This document shows positions 43,556 through 54,324 of a stretch of 64,000 nucleotides of DNA, one piece after another; within the stretch, counting starts at the first letter, position 1; each line of letters begins with the position of its first letter. Origin of the DNA: an uncultured Pseudovibrio sp. (GTDB taxonomy: Bacteria > Pseudomonadota > Alphaproteobacteria > Rhizobiales > Stappiaceae). The stretch covers positions 1 to 64,000 of the forward strand of contig CANMBS010000002.1 of NCBI GenBank assembly GCA_947496145.1. Direction: 5' to 3'. The notes under the pieces are model-generated. The model had not been told where the DNA came from. It worked only from the letters and a program-made list of their open reading frames with translations, and did no database searches. Both the position numbers and the translations under genes were made by a program.

Positions 43556-44083
43556 ATGACAATGACTGCAGACCACAATTCACCACGTAAGCCGCGACAG
43601 GTTACAGGCCGTATGGTTTTGTTTAGCTTGATTGCGTTTTTTGGTGTTGTTGCTTCTGTGAACGGCGTGATGGTGTATGTGGCGCTGGACACATTCCCCG
43701 GTCTTGAAGTGGATAGCTCCTATAAGGTAAGTCAGCGTTACAACAAACAAATTGCAAAAGCCAAGGCACAAGCTGCATTGAATTGGAATGTTGATGCCGC
43801 CATCGAGCGTAATGGCGATGGGACTGCTCATATTCGCGTTTTGGCACAAGATAAAAACGGTGCACCTATTACCGGTGAAATTGTGACAGTAAAGCTGCAT
43901 CGTCCAACAATTACAGCAGCAGATCAGAACCTTGTGCTTTCTGAGCGCTCCAGTGGTGAGTATGTTGCCAATGCTGCTGGTATTGGAGCTGGAAACTGGA
44001 ACGTTACTGTTGAGATTGCAGATCGCGCAGATAAAACGCTGCCGGTGTTCCGTTCCAAAAATAAGATCTTCTTCGCTGAGTAA
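43556..44083 (+). CDS. fixH: FixH family protein
   Basis: 175 residues: one N-terminal membrane helix (MVLFSLIAFFGVVASVNGVMVYVAL) and a periplasmic beta-rich domain (GAPITGEIVTVKLHRPT, GAGNWNVTVEIAD) of the FixH/YtkA-like type. It works with FixG and FixI in copper delivery to the cbb3 oxidase. The second ATG at 43562 is an alternative start. Confidence 0.92.
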   Translation: MTMTADHNSPRKPRQVTGRMVLFSLIAFFGVVASVNGVMVYVALDTFPGLEVDSSYKVSQRYNKQIAKAKAQAALNWNVDAAIERNGDGTAHIRVLAQDKNGAPITGEIVTVKLHRPTITAADQNLVLSERSSGEYVANAAGIGAGNWNVTVEIADRADKTLPVFRSKNKIFFAE

Positions 44084-44095
44084 GGCAACATTGCT

Positions 44096-46315
44096 ATGTC
44101 TGCGCCTGAAAGAGATTGGGCGGCATTCGTAACAAACACCGAGGACGGCAAGGCCCATATGGATCTTGCCGTTGATGGTATTACGTGTGCTGCATGTATG
44201 TATGAAATTGAACGCGGCCTTCAAAAGCTTGATGGCGTTGAAAAGGCACGTGTAAACCTGTCATCCCACCGATTGTCGGTGGACTGGGATGAGGCGAAGA
44301 CAAACCCATCACCTATTGTCGACCTTTTGCGAAGGCTTGGTTACAAGGCCTATCCTTTTGATCCTGCACAAGTAAAGTTGCGCGGCGATGCCATTGGCAA
44401 AGAGATATTGCGGTCATTAGCGGTATCAGGCTTTGCAGCAATGAACATTATGCTGCTGTCGATCTCCGTCTGGTCAGGTAATGCCTCCGATATTGATCAT
44501 GAAACCAGAGCTTTCTTCCACTGGATTTCCGCACTGATTGCACTGCCGACTGTCGCGTATTCCGGACGCATCTTCTTTCGCAGTGCGTACACCGCCATTC
44601 GCACGCACCGCCTGAATATGGATGTACCGATCACCATTGGTGTCCTTCTGGCAACTACGCTCTCCCTTTGGCAAACCATTCAGGAAGCAAAACACGCCTA
44701 TTTTGATAGTGCTGTCATGCTTTTGTTCTTCTTGCTGGTGGGCAGGTATTTTGATCACCTGATGCGCAGAAAAACGCGCTCATTTGCAGAAAACCTCGCG
44801 ACTTTGAAGGCAGAGAGTGCTGCCAAAATCCTGCAAGACGGTAACACACAGGAAGTCCCGCTTTCAAAACTGGCTGTTGGTGATCGCGTACTTGTAAAAG
44901 CAGGTGAGCGTATCTCTGTGGATGGCCGGATCTGCAACGGTGAGTCCGAAGTTGATCAGAGCTTGGTAACAGGTGAAACTCTTTTACAAGCTGTGCGGCT
45001 AGGGGATCTTGTTTACGCAGGCACCATGAATACCTACGGGGTGTTAGAGATTGAAGTCACCGCCGCAGCCAAAGGCACATTGCTGGATGAAGTGAACAAG
45101 CTCTTGGAGACAGCGATGGAGGGCCGCTCGTCTTATGTTCAGATAGCGGACCGTGCCTCTCAACTTTATGCACCTGTGGTACATGCAGCGGCTCTTTTGA
45201 CATTAATTGGCTGGATCATGCTTGGTATGGCATGGCAGCCTGCGCTTGTCATCGCAATTTCGGTCTTGATCATCACTTGCCCCTGCGCACTTGGCTTGGC
45301 AATTCCGGCGGTGCAAGTTGTTGCAAGCGGTCTGTTCTTCAATGAACGTGTTCTGCTCAATGCAGGTGATGCCATTGAGCGCCTTGCGAGCGTAGATACA
45401 ATTGTCTTTGATAAGACTGGGACACTTACTTTGCCAGAGGCTTCCCTCTCTGAAAGTCACGGGCTGTCCACGGAAGATTTAATACTCGCGGGCCGACTTG
45501 CGTTGTCGTCTTCACACCCACTTTCTCAGGCCATTGCAAGAGCAACAGGTGCGCAGCAGGTACTTGTGGACGTGAAGGAACTCGCGGGTAGGGGCGTTGA
45601 GGCGCAGATCGATGGGAATATCGTCAGACTAGGTGCACCAAGCTTCTGTGATGTTTCAGATGAACAGCTCGCTCACGCCAAACAAACACATCCAGATGCA
45701 TCCTTTGTTGCGTTTCAGCTGGAAGACAAGCCAGCTCAGCTTCTGCCAGTTGGGCAGTTCCTGCGGGAAGGCGCTGTAGAGACGATCAAAGAGCTGCAAA
45801 CTGCAGGATACCAGCTTGAGATCTTGAGTGGCGATCACACTGGAGCGGTAGAGCACGTGGCAGACAGATTGCAAGTAAGCGCATGGCAAGCGGGCTTAAA
45901 GCCTCAGGATAAGATTGATCATATCGAGGTATTAAAAGCTAAAGGGCGCAAAGTTCTTATGGTTGGTGATGGTCTTAACGATGCACCGTCTCTCGCAGCA
46001 GCAACCGTTTCCATCTCGCCTGTCTCAGCTGTACATGTAAGTCAGGCTGCCGCTGACGCCGTATTTTTGGGTGACAGTCTTGCGCCCGTTCAAAGCGCAC
46101 TCAAGATATCACGTAAGGCACGTTGGGTCATGAACCAGAATCTCGCAATCTCTGTGATTTATAATGTCCTTGCTGTGCCATTTGCGGTGCTCGGTTTTGT
46201 CACACCCTTAGTTGCGGCCTTGGCTATGTCTGGTTCTTCTATTATCGTGACGCTCAATGCAGTTCGCTTGAGAATGATCGCCGGTAAGGCGACACCAATT
46301 ACCCCGGAGGCCTGA
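44096..46315 (+). CDS. ccoI: copper-transporting P1B-ATPase FixI (CcoI)
   Basis: 739 residues. The N-terminal heavy-metal-associated domain has CAAC (Cys31, Cys34). The P-type ATPase core has the transmembrane CPC motif (Cys395, Cys397 in ITCPCALGLA), the phosphorylation motif DKTGTLT (Asp439) and the hinge GDGLNDAPSL. FixI exports copper for assembly of the oxidase's CuB site. It follows fixH by 12 nt. Confidence 0.95.
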   Translation: MSAPERDWAAFVTNTEDGKAHMDLAVDGITCAACMYEIERGLQKLDGVEKARVNLSSHRLSVDWDEAKTNPSPIVDLLRRLGYKAYPFDPAQVKLRGDAIGKEILRSLAVSGFAAMNIMLLSISVWSGNASDIDHETRAFFHWISALIALPTVAYSGRIFFRSAYTAIRTHRLNMDVPITIGVLLATTLSLWQTIQEAKHAYFDSAVMLLFFLLVGRYFDHLMRRKTRSFAENLATLKAESAAKILQDGNTQEVPLSKLAVGDRVLVKAGERISVDGRICNGESEVDQSLVTGETLLQAVRLGDLVYAGTMNTYGVLEIEVTAAAKGTLLDEVNKLLETAMEGRSSYVQIADRASQLYAPVVHAAALLTLIGWIMLGMAWQPALVIAISVLIITCPCALGLAIPAVQVVASGLFFNERVLLNAGDAIERLASVDTIVFDKTGTLTLPEASLSESHGLSTEDLILAGRLALSSSHPLSQAIARATGAQQVLVDVKELAGRGVEAQIDGNIVRLGAPSFCDVSDEQLAHAKQTHPDASFVAFQLEDKPAQLLPVGQFLREGAVETIKELQTAGYQLEILSGDHTGAVEHVADRLQVSAWQAGLKPQDKIDHIEVLKAKGRKVLMVGDGLNDAPSLAAATVSISPVSAVHVSQAAADAVFLGDSLAPVQSALKISRKARWVMNQNLAISVIYNVLAVPFAVLGFVTPLVAALAMSGSSIIVTLNAVRLRMIAGKATPITPEA

Positions 46316-46323
46316 GCCAGATC

Positions 46324-46512
46324 ATGGAAGTCTTAATCTACCTTATTCCTATTGCGCTGGTTCTTGGTGGAGCAGGATTGGTCGCCTTTTTATGGTCTCT
46401 GCGCTCCGGCCAGTATGATGATATGGAAGGGCCAAAATGGCGAATACTGGACGACGGCGATTTGCAGGAAAACAGCGCACCAGTAGAGGCTGCTAAGCAG
46501 AAAGCATCCTAG
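46324..46512 (+). CDS. ccoS: cbb3-type oxidase assembly protein CcoS (FixS)
   Basis: 62 residues: a single membrane helix (LIYLIPIALVLGGAGLVAFLWSL), then RSGQYDDMEGPKWRIL, the CcoS signature. Required for cofactor insertion into subunit I. Starts 8 nt after ccoI with GGAGG upstream; last of the cluster and followed by a terminator. Confidence 0.93.
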   Translation: MEVLIYLIPIALVLGGAGLVAFLWSLRSGQYDDMEGPKWRILDDGDLQENSAPVEAAKQKAS

Positions 46513-46597
46513 CAATCGCCAAAGCAAGCCCATGGAGCTTATCAGAGGCTTTGTAAGCCAATCGCTATAAGCTTTTTATGCATCAAGCGGAAATAAA

Positions 46598-46623
46598 AAA
46601 GGCCAGCAGATTTGCTGGCCTTT
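46598..46623. terminator. Bidirectional terminator between ccoS and hemA
   Basis: AAAGGCCAGCA-GATT-TGCTGGCCTTT, perfect stem with A runs before and T after, between convergent genes. Confidence 0.9.
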
Positions 46624-46643
46624 GCTGTTACATGTGCTGAAGA

Positions 46644-47921
46644 TCAGCCACCAGCAAACTGGTATACTGCTTGCCCCTTGGTGCCTTCCAGTTCTTCTTC
46701 AGCAGGTGCATCAGTAAATGGCAGCTCCAGCGTCCGCCATACATCAACCAATGCATCGCGAAGATGGTCAATGAGTGCATCATTATGAACCGGACCCGGT
46801 GTGATCCGAAGTCGCTCAGTGCCACGAGGAACAGTTGGATAGTTGATCGGTTGAATGTAAATGCCGTGCTTATCAAGCAGCAAATCAGTGGCCTGCTTAC
46901 ACAGGTCAGGATCCGCAACGAGCACTGGAATGATGTGTGTGTCAGAAGGCATTACTGGAAGGCCCGCTGCTTTCAAAACATCCTTGGTTCGCTGTGCCTG
47001 ACGCTGTTGTCCGTTGCGTTCTGCACCAGATTCTTTCAAATGCCTGATTGAAGCAGTTGCCGCCGCTGCAAGGCCAGGTGGAATTGCTGTGGTAAAAATG
47101 AAGCCCGGTGCATAGGAGCGCACTGCGTCAATGACGGTTTGAGAGCCTGTGATGTAGCCACCCATCACACCAAAAGCTTTTGCCAGTGTGCCTTCAATGA
47201 TGTCAACACGGTCCATAACACCGTCCCGCTCACAGATACCTGCGCCGCGCGGGCCATACATACCAACCGCATGGACCTCATCGATGTAAGTCATTGCATT
47301 ATATTTATCTGCTAGATCGCAGATGCGCTCAATGGGCGCAATATCGCCATCCATTGAATAAACGGATTCGAACACGATGAGTTTCGCGCGATCATTGCCA
47401 GCCGTTTTAAGCAGATCTTCAAGATGCTCAAGATCGTTATGCCGCCAGACTTTTTTGGAAGTTCCTGCTCCGCGAACACCTGCAATCATGGAGGCATGGT
47501 TCAGCTGGTCAGACAGGATCAGACAATCAGGCAATAGCTTTGCGATGGTTGAAATAGAAGCTTCGTTGGAAACAAAACCACTTGAGAAAACCAGAGCACT
47601 CTCTTTTCCATGTAGATCAGCCAGTTCGTCTTCCAGCTGTACCAATGGATAATTCGTGCCTGAGATGTTGCGAGTTCCACCAGCTCCGGCGCCCATTCGC
47701 TGAACAGTCTCAGTCATGGCATTAACGACTTTAGGGTGTTGCCCCATACCCAGATAGTCGTTTGAACACCAAATTACGATTTCCCGAAGATTCTGATTTT
47801 CCTTACGCCACAAAGCATGCGGGTGACGCCCTGCAATGCGCTCCAGATTAGCAAAGACGCGGTACCGTTTTTCATCCTTCAACGAAGCAATCGCCTCATC
47901 GAAGATATTTTGGTAGTCCAT
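46644..47921 (-). CDS. hemA: 5-aminolevulinate synthase
   Basis: 425 residues from ATG 47921 (the upstream extension is not protein-like). PLP-dependent alpha-oxoamine synthase: [25 protein letters not shown], the PLP lysine in [14 protein letters not shown] and the end-domain [14 protein letters not shown]. It condenses glycine and succinyl-CoA, the C4 route of tetrapyrrole synthesis found in alphaproteobacteria. Its position beside the cbb3 genes and hemN links haem supply to oxidase assembly. No FixK box was found in its promoter region. Confidence 0.95.
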   Translation of the reverse strand: MDYQNIFDEAIASLKDEKRYRVFANLERIAGRHPHALWRKENQNLREIVIWCSNDYLGMGQHPKVVNAMTETVQRMGAGAGGTRNISGTNYPLVQLEDELADLHGKESALVFSSGFVSNEASISTIAKLLPDCLILSDQLNHASMIAGVRGAGTSKKVWRHNDLEHLEDLLKTAGNDRAKLIVFESVYSMDGDIAPIERICDLADKYNAMTYIDEVHAVGMYGPRGAGICERDGVMDRVDIIEGTLAKAFGVMGGYITGSQTVIDAVRSYAPGFIFTTAIPPGLAAAATASIRHLKESGAERNGQQRQAQRTKDVLKAAGLPVMPSDTHIIPVLVADPDLCKQATDLLLDKHGIYIQPINYPTVPRGTERLRITPGPVHNDALIDHLRDALVDVWRTLELPFTDAPAEEELEGTKGQAVYQFAGG

Positions 47922-48223
47922 TTTTTGCCCCTTATTTTGCGGCGGTATTATTCGGCGATACTTTAGAGTTAGCCTAAACTTAGCGATAATCCGAAGAGCT
48001 GTCGAAGGACACATTGACGCGGTCCTGAGTTTTGCGGATTTATCAAAAGTTATTATCAGCTAACGCACTCAAGCTTATATATATCCTAGGTGTGGTCTTT
48101 GATATAGAGCTATAACGCGACAGTCTTGCAATTTGTTATTTTCTCTGCCAAACCTTGTAATTAATAACTGAATTTTTGTTCTATTTAAATTGGGTTGCGT
48201 GAGTTAGTCGGGACGTTAATTGC
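47922..48223. other. Divergent region between hemA and the CheY-like gene
   Basis: 302 AT-rich nt. I see no TTGA-N6-TCAA site, no hairpin with T run and no small gene. Confidence 0.4.
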
Positions 48224-48733
48224 GTGAGTATAGACCTGTCATCCTTGTCTTTTTTAGTGGTCGAAGATAGCGCTTATATGCGCACGATTCTGCGCACAAT
48301 GTTGCAAGGTTTTGGTGCAAGAAAAATCGTTGAGGCGGAAGACGGAGCGTCTGGACTGGAGGCGCTGGACAGGGCGAATCCTGATATTCTGATTCTGGAT
48401 TGGGTTATGCCAATCCTTGATGGGGCCGATATGGTTCGGATGATCAGAACGCAAGGTAATCCATACGCTTACATACCTATCATTATGGTGACCGCACATA
48501 CAGAGCGTAGCCGTGTTATTGAGGCTAGAAAACTAGGAGTACACGAGCTTTTGTGTAAGCCTATTTCTGCTAAGGCACTTTATCAGCGTATAGCCTCAAT
48601 TATTTTGCAGCCCCGAGATTTTGTAAAAACGGGTGGTTATTTCGGGCCAGCACCACGTGCCGTTCGTGGACACAAAAAGACTTGGGATAGCAATACCATA
48701 AGCCTTGAGCCCGTCTCACCAACAATGATCTGA
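48224..48733 (+). CDS. CheY-like response regulator with C-terminal tail
   Basis: 169 residues from GTG 48224 (GGGAC upstream). A receiver domain covers about residues 9-130, with Asp15 in VVEDSAYMR, phospho-acceptor Asp59 in ILILDWVMP and the Lys in LLCKPIS. The 38-residue tail contains FVKTGGYFGPAPRAVRGH, a pattern shared by stand-alone receivers in alphaproteobacteria. No output domain, so it may act by protein contact, for example in chemotaxis or motility. Partner unknown. Confidence 0.8.
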   Translation: MSIDLSSLSFLVVEDSAYMRTILRTMLQGFGARKIVEAEDGASGLEALDRANPDILILDWVMPILDGADMVRMIRTQGNPYAYIPIIMVTAHTERSRVIEARKLGVHELLCKPISAKALYQRIASIILQPRDFVKTGGYFGPAPRAVRGHKKTWDSNTISLEPVSPTMI

Positions 48734-48855
48734 TCGGGGTTTCCTTCACAGTGATCAACTGGGGTGGATGTTGTTGCCTGTGTGATAATCTCTGGCCATG
48801 GATATGACTAAAAATGCTGGGCAGTTCGTGAATTGTAATTCTGGCGCAGTGCTCC

Positions 48856-49038
48856 TTACAGAGCAGCTAGCGCCTTTACTGCTTCCTGCCACTTTTCAGA
48901 TGGAAGGCTTGATGCCAGACGGATGAGTTGAGCAAACTCAGCTTCTTCGAGTTGATAGCGAAGCATTTGCAGTTCAGCCTCAGAAAATCTGCTTGATGCA
49001 GCAGTTGGAGTATCCGTGTCGATTAATGCCTGATCCAT
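48856..49038 (-). CDS. Small conserved-looking protein of unknown function
   Basis: 60 residues with a very strong AGGAGGTGA ribosome binding site before the ATG, which argues that it is a real gene. It is acidic and helical (FSEAELQMLRYQLEEAEFAQ, then KWQEAVKALAAL), with a Thr/Ala/Ser-rich N-terminus. No family recognised. It stands alone between the CheY-like gene and the tRNAs. Confidence 0.6.
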   Translation of the reverse strand: MDQALIDTDTPTAASSRFSEAELQMLRYQLEEAEFAQLIRLASSLPSEKWQEAVKALAAL

Positions 49039-49559
49039 AATTCACCTCCTGACACTCAGCCCAGATTAGTTTAGCGAGTACTTGAGTAGCGCTTTGCATA
49101 AATGCGCTTGGCAGCATACCCTCTTTTCCAAATCTGCTGCTTTCACAAGGAAAGTAGCGCCAACGAAAAACGACCCCAATATGCCCCAAGACTATAGAAA
49201 GGTCGCAGGAGTCATCCGGTATGTAAACCAACCTCAAGATGAAATTTGGTGAAAATGTGGCGCCTGATTTCGTGGTGAATTTAACGCTGAGTTAGATTTA
49301 TTTTTCATTGCAGCTCGAAATGATCTTTGTTGGAGGAAACCGAGCACATTCCAGCGGAATTAAGTGGTTTCTTGTTCTCGTAAGGGGCAAATAATAGGCA
49401 CTGTTGGAAAAGCAGGGCGAGGTCATACTTCTTGGTCAGGGCGTTTCCTGTTTCGCCATAAAGTTGCATCTGCACACGTGCCATTAAAGGCTTTAGGAAA
49501 AAAGCTTGCTACAAGTTAGCTTAATGCCTCTTGTTAATCTGATAAATCTTGGAGAAAAC
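49039..49559. other. Intergenic region before the tRNA pair
   Basis: 521 nt. No coding frame, hairpin with T tract or repeat could be supported. It holds the upstream region of the 60-residue gene and the downstream flank of the tRNA genes. Confidence 0.4.
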
Positions 49560-49634
<75 letters not shown>

Positions 49635-49665
49635 ATGCCCGATTGTGTAAGCCGATCTGGAAGAA

Positions 49666-49740
<75 letters not shown>

Positions 49741-49986
49741 ATCTCTTAATTATGAAGCAATTAGCTTCCTGTCTCTTCCAAACCTGTGTCTTAGCAACGA
49801 GGTAAGATGTCCGTGGGCGCCGCCCTCGGAACGAGGAGGCTTATGTCATAACCTTTTTAAACCTGCAAGAGGTTTTATTGGCAGTTCTGTGGAAACTGAA
49901 TAACATACTGAAATCTCTGCGTTGCCATGGACTTGTCGTATATTACGGAGCTTGGCTTGATCTTTGTCCTCGTGTAGGAGTTGGGT

Positions 49987-50142
49987 ATGACACATTCAAA
50001 GAATACACACGCCTCAGACAAAGAGGCAAAGACAACCGTTAAGCAGAAAAAAGACCCTAAAGCAGACCGCTTAGCGGAAGCCTTGCGCGCAAATCTGCGT
50101 AAAAGGAAGCAGGCAGCTAAGCGTGACGCTGATGAGAGCTGA
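49987..50142 (+). CDS. Small basic protein upstream of murA
   Basis: 51 residues, below the usual length cut-off. ATG 49987 has AGGAG 6 nt upstream. The sequence is rich in Lys, Arg and Ala, with the C-terminal pattern DRLAEALRANLRKRKQAAKR, which is typical of a small conserved protein found before murA in Rhizobiales. Function unknown; the basic composition would suit nucleic-acid or ribosome contact. Confidence 0.7.
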   Translation: MTHSKNTHASDKEAKTTVKQKKDPKADRLAEALRANLRKRKQAAKRDADES

Positions 50143-50427
50143 CCGGTCTCGCTATCTCTGATTTTTCACGTTAAGCAAAAAACTAGCATTTTTAGCTAAG
50201 GTTGAGTGGCTCTCGAAGTTGAAGAGAGTTGTTGGCAGTTACGGAGCAGGCTCACAAATCGTGTTCATTAGGAAATATCAGTAAGATCTATTGGGGAAAA
50301 CTATCTTGGAGGATGTAGGGCGAAGGTGGTGCCTTGCTTATGCCATAGCCCTGATGTTAGTGGACACCTTCAATTCCTCTTGAAAATTGTGTTTCCGTAC
50401 GCGGGTATTTGTTGGGGTAGTAAAAGT

Positions 50428-51717
50428 ATGGATAAAATTCGTATTGTTGGTGGCAATCAGCTTAATGGTGTTATTCCGATCTCAGGTGCAAAGAATGCTG
50501 CACTGCCTTTGATGATCGCGTCACTGCTCTGCGAAGACACACTGACCCTCGAAAATGTGCCGCGTTTGCGCGATGTAGCACTTCTGACGCAAATCCTGTC
50601 CAATCACGGTGTTGACTACTCAGTCGATGGCAAGCGTGCTGGTCAGGACACCATGACCGGTCAGACCATTCACCTCAATGCGTCAAATATTGTTGATACC
50701 ACCGCACCATATGAACTGGTCTCCAAGATGCGTGCAAGCTTCTGGGTTATCGGCCCATTGCTGGCGCGTATGCACTATGCTCGTGTATCCTTACCTGGAG
50801 GCTGTGCGATTGGCACTCGGCCAGTAGACTTCTTTATCGATGGCCTAAAGGCTCTTGGTGCTGAAATTGAGATGGATCGCGGTTATGTACAGGCAGAAGC
50901 AAAAGGTGGTCTGAAGGGGGGGCGTGTTGTTTTCCCGAAAGTTTCTGTTGGTGCAACGCACACAGTTATGATGGCGGCAACTCTTGCCAGAGGCGAAAGC
51001 GTTATCGAGAACGCTGCACAAGAGCCCGAAGTGACTGATCTTGCCAACTGCCTGATTGGTATGGGTGCAAAGATTGAAGGTGCTGGCACCGATACCATCC
51101 GCATTCAGGGTGTTGATAGCCTTGGATCACACCGCCATCCGGTTATTCCGGACCGCATCGAAACCGGCACTTACGCGATGGCGGTTGCTATGACAGGTGG
51201 CGATGTAACCCTTGAAGGTGCGCGTGGTGACTTACTAGAAGGCGCTCTGGACGTTCTTCGCCAGACAGGTGCAGAAATTACTGAAACCAATATGGGACTC
51301 AAAGTGCGCCGTAACGGTGCAGGTATCAGCCCGGTAGATGTCTCTACAGAACCTTTCCCAGGTTTCCCTACTGATCTGCAAGCCCAGTTTATGGCACTCA
51401 TGACCCGCTCAAAGGGCGTGAGTAAGATTACAGAGAACATCTTCGAGAACCGTTTTATGCATGTGCAGGAACTTGCGCGTCTGGGTGCAAAGATCACTCT
51501 GGACGGACAGGTTGCATCCGTGGAAGGTGTTGAAACACTTCGGGGTGCTCAGGTCATGGCAACAGACCTTCGTGCTTCTGTTTCTCTGGTGATCGCAGGC
51601 CTTGCAGCAGAAGGTGAGACCACCGTCAGTCGTGTCTATCATCTGGATCGTGGATTTGAGCAGTTGGAGGAAAAGCTCTCGCGCTGCGGTGCAGTGATTG
51701 AGCGCATTTCTGCCTGA
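50428..51717 (+). CDS. murA: UDP-N-acetylglucosamine 1-carboxyvinyltransferase
   Basis: 429 residues from ATG 50428. MurA transfers enolpyruvate from PEP to UDP-GlcNAc, the first committed step of peptidoglycan synthesis. The catalytic cysteine is Cys126 in [14 protein letters not shown] (the fosfomycin target); [10 protein letters not shown] is the N-terminal signature. Upstream frame extension is not protein-like. A strong terminator follows. Confidence 0.96.
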   Translation: MDKIRIVGGNQLNGVIPISGAKNAALPLMIASLLCEDTLTLENVPRLRDVALLTQILSNHGVDYSVDGKRAGQDTMTGQTIHLNASNIVDTTAPYELVSKMRASFWVIGPLLARMHYARVSLPGGCAIGTRPVDFFIDGLKALGAEIEMDRGYVQAEAKGGLKGGRVVFPKVSVGATHTVMMAATLARGESVIENAAQEPEVTDLANCLIGMGAKIEGAGTDTIRIQGVDSLGSHRHPVIPDRIETGTYAMAVAMTGGDVTLEGARGDLLEGALDVLRQTGAEITETNMGLKVRRNGAGISPVDVSTEPFPGFPTDLQAQFMALMTRSKGVSKITENIFENRFMHVQELARLGAKITLDGQVASVEGVETLRGAQVMATDLRASVSLVIAGLAAEGETTVSRVYHLDRGFEQLEEKLSRCGAVIERISA

Positions 51718-51737
51718 TTTCAATTCAGACTAAGATT

Positions 51738-51769
51738 TAAACCCGGTTTTGATCTCAAACCGGGTTTTT
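51738..51769 (+). terminator. Terminator of murA
   Basis: AAACCCGGTTT and AAACCGGGTTT arms around GATCTC, followed by a T run. Confidence 0.9.
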
Positions 51770-51914
51770 CTTTGCAAAGTTGCTATGGCAGGAACGTTTT
51801 CCGCTATTTGGGGAGCGCTTGAAATAAGCCTCTCTCACTCATAGATGTTTCTATAAGCCGCTGTAATGCTAGGGGTGGCATTCGAATAGCCTGATCGGTC
51901 GACAAGGGATAAAC

Positions 51915-52361
51915 ATGAAACAAGTCAAACCAATGAAACTGATGGCGCTGGATCAGGAAGATTTGCAAGTTATCTCTTCCATGGTTCAGGACAGTGTGTT
52001 GAAACTGGCGGATATCAAGTACTTGCCGGCAGAACGCCGTCTGGTGCTGACGATGAACCGTTATGTGTGGGAAAATGACACGCAAAATCGGGAAGCAAGG
52101 ATGCGTGCGCGCTCTGTTTTGTCCATCTCGCGTGTGGATTCGGTAAAGGTACAAAAAATCAATCAGGCAAACAAAGAAATGGTGTTGTCGCTGCTTTGCG
52201 TGCTGTTTGAAGAAACAAGTGCACCAGCCGGACAGTTGACACTTGAGTTTTCTGGTGGGGCTGTTATTGCAGCAAATATCGAATGCATTGAAGCACAACT
52301 GGTTGATTTGGGTGCTGTATGGGAAACCGAAAACAGACCTGAACATGATCTGGAAGACTAG
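51915..52361 (+). CDS. DUF2948 family protein
   Basis: 148 residues matching DUF2948: LMALDQEDLQVISSMVQDSVLK, EARMRARSVLSISRVDSVK and the end FSGGAVIAANIECIEAQLVDLG. Function unknown, but it commonly precedes hisD in Rhizobiales, as here. AAGGGA ribosome binding site. Confidence 0.88.
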   Translation: MKQVKPMKLMALDQEDLQVISSMVQDSVLKLADIKYLPAERRLVLTMNRYVWENDTQNREARMRARSVLSISRVDSVKVQKINQANKEMVLSLLCVLFEETSAPAGQLTLEFSGGAVIAANIECIEAQLVDLGAVWETENRPEHDLED

Positions 52362-52486
52362 TTGGAAAGCAACTTGGACTTGCATATGATCCGGAGGTTG
52401 CAGAAGAGCTCCTCTGCTTTTCGAAAGAATGATTACAAAGCTCAAGGCACAGGTCTTGAGAGTAAATGTGAATTGGGAACGATAAC

Positions 52487-53782
52487 GTGGCGATAAAGCT
52501 CTCCTCAAAGTCTGAAGGTTTCGAAAAGGAAATTCGTGCCCTGCTTGGCAGCAAGCGGGAAACTTCAGAGGATGTGGATCATATCGTGCGCGACATCCTT
52601 CATGATGTCGAAACGCGCGGTGATGCAGCCGTGCTCGAATACACCAATAAATTTGACCGCATGTCGGCCAGATCTATGGACGAGCTGAAAGTAACTGAAG
52701 CGGAGATTGAGGCAGCTGTTGCTCAGATCCCGGCTGAAACTTTACAAGCATTGCAGCTTGCTCATGACCGTATCCATTCACACCATAAAAAGCAGCTTCC
52801 TGAGAGTTACACCTATAAAGATGCAATCGGCGTAGAGCTGGGAGCAATATGGTCAGCTGTTGAAGCGGTGGGTGTGTATGTGCCAGGTGGCCTCGCCAGC
52901 TATCCTTCTTCGGTTCTGATGAATGTTGTTCCGGCAAAAGTAGCTGGTGTCGAGCGAATTGTAATGGTTGTGCCAAGTCCTGATGACGTGCTCAATCCAC
53001 TTGTGCTGGCTGCTGCAAAGATGTCTGGTATTACCGAGATTTACCGCATTGGTGGCGCACAGGCGGTTGGTGCACTGGCGTATGGTACCCAGACAATCGC
53101 ACCGGTCTCCAAGATTGTAGGTCCCGGTAACGCATTCGTTTCCGCTGCAAAGCGCCGTGTATTTGGAACCGTCGGTATCGATATGATTGCAGGCCCTTCC
53201 GAAATCCTCGTTGTAGCGGACGAGAACAACAATCCAGACTGGGTCGCCGTCGACCTTCTCTCTCAGGCTGAGCACGATCCGGTCGCGCAATCTATCCTCA
53301 TTACTGACAATGAAGAACTGGCAGAAGCAGTAGAAGAGGCCGTCGAACGCCAGCTGGCCACACTTCCTCGTGCAGATGTGGCGCGTCAGAGCTGGACTGA
53401 CTTTGGTGCGATCATCACAGTCGATAATCTCGATGATGCGATGGTGCTTTCTAATCGCTTTGCTCCGGAGCATCTGGAACTATGTGTTGATGATCCTGAT
53501 GCATTGCTTCCAAAAATGCGTAATGCAGGTGCTGTGTTTGTTGGTCGGTATACGCCAGAAGCAATCGGTGACTATGTGGGAGGCTCCAACCACGTACTGC
53601 CAACAGCGCGGTCTGCACGTTTCTCCTCTGGTCTTTCCACGCTGGAATTTGTGAAAAGAACGTCGCTTCTCCGTTGCAATTCAGAAAACTTGGCGCAAAT
53701 TGGTCCGGCAGCCGTTACACTGGCAGAAGTGGAGGGCTTGCAGGCCCACGGACGCTCTGTCTCAATCCGCCTTAATCACTAG
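52487..53782 (+). CDS. hisD: histidinol dehydrogenase
   Basis: 431 residues from GTG 52487 (GGGAACG upstream). Catalyses the last two oxidations in histidine synthesis. Signatures seen are the zinc and NAD site segments VGPGNAFVSAAKRRVFG, DMIAGPSEILVVAD, LSQAEHDPVAQSILIT and the ligand segment RFAPEHLELCVDD. Length matches the family. Confidence 0.96.
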   Translation: MAIKLSSKSEGFEKEIRALLGSKRETSEDVDHIVRDILHDVETRGDAAVLEYTNKFDRMSARSMDELKVTEAEIEAAVAQIPAETLQALQLAHDRIHSHHKKQLPESYTYKDAIGVELGAIWSAVEAVGVYVPGGLASYPSSVLMNVVPAKVAGVERIVMVVPSPDDVLNPLVLAAAKMSGITEIYRIGGAQAVGALAYGTQTIAPVSKIVGPGNAFVSAAKRRVFGTVGIDMIAGPSEILVVADENNNPDWVAVDLLSQAEHDPVAQSILITDNEELAEAVEEAVERQLATLPRADVARQSWTDFGAIITVDNLDDAMVLSNRFAPEHLELCVDDPDALLPKMRNAGAVFVGRYTPEAIGDYVGGSNHVLPTARSARFSSGLSTLEFVKRTSLLRCNSENLAQIGPAAVTLAEVEGLQAHGRSVSIRLNH

Positions 53783-53814
53783 TATACAAGACCCATTAGG
53801 ATAAAGATCGCTCG

Positions 53815-54324
53815 ATGAACAAGGAAGTCCCTGTAAACGACGAACAGAGGCAATGCGGAGGAGAGCGCCTGTTTGAGGTGGTTCTCGACCCGGATTCGAT
53901 TGTGCGTGCAGACAAGGATGTTGAACGGGAGCGCAAGATTGCAATCTTTGACCTGGTGGAAGATAACAGTTTCTCACCGGTCGGGCCTGATCAGGGGCCG
54001 TACCGGTTAGATCTGGCAATGATCAGGCGCAAGCTGGTGCTTGGCATTCGCGATGAGATGGGCAGTGAAATTGCAACCCACATTCTCTCGCTCACCCCCT
54101 TTAGAAAGATCATTAAAGACTACTTCATGATCTGTGAGAGTTACTATGACGCAATTCGCAGTGCCTCTCCCAAGCAGATCGAAGCTATCGATATGGGACG
54201 GCGCGGTCTGCATAACGATGGTGCCAGCATTCTGGAGGAGCGCTTGAAGGGGAAAGTAACAATCGATCATCAAACCGCCCGTCGCCTGTTTACGCTCATC
54301 TGCGCCTTACAGCATCGGGGATAA
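53815..54324 (+). CDS. UPF0262 family protein
   Basis: 169 residues with the UPF0262 pattern [39 protein letters not shown] and the C-terminal [15 protein letters not shown]. Function unknown; conserved between hisD and the LMW phosphatase in alphaproteobacteria. Its stop overlaps the next start (TAATG). Confidence 0.9.
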   Translation: MNKEVPVNDEQRQCGGERLFEVVLDPDSIVRADKDVERERKIAIFDLVEDNSFSPVGPDQGPYRLDLAMIRRKLVLGIRDEMGSEIATHILSLTPFRKIIKDYFMICESYYDAIRSASPKQIEAIDMGRRGLHNDGASILEERLKGKVTIDHQTARRLFTLICALQHRG

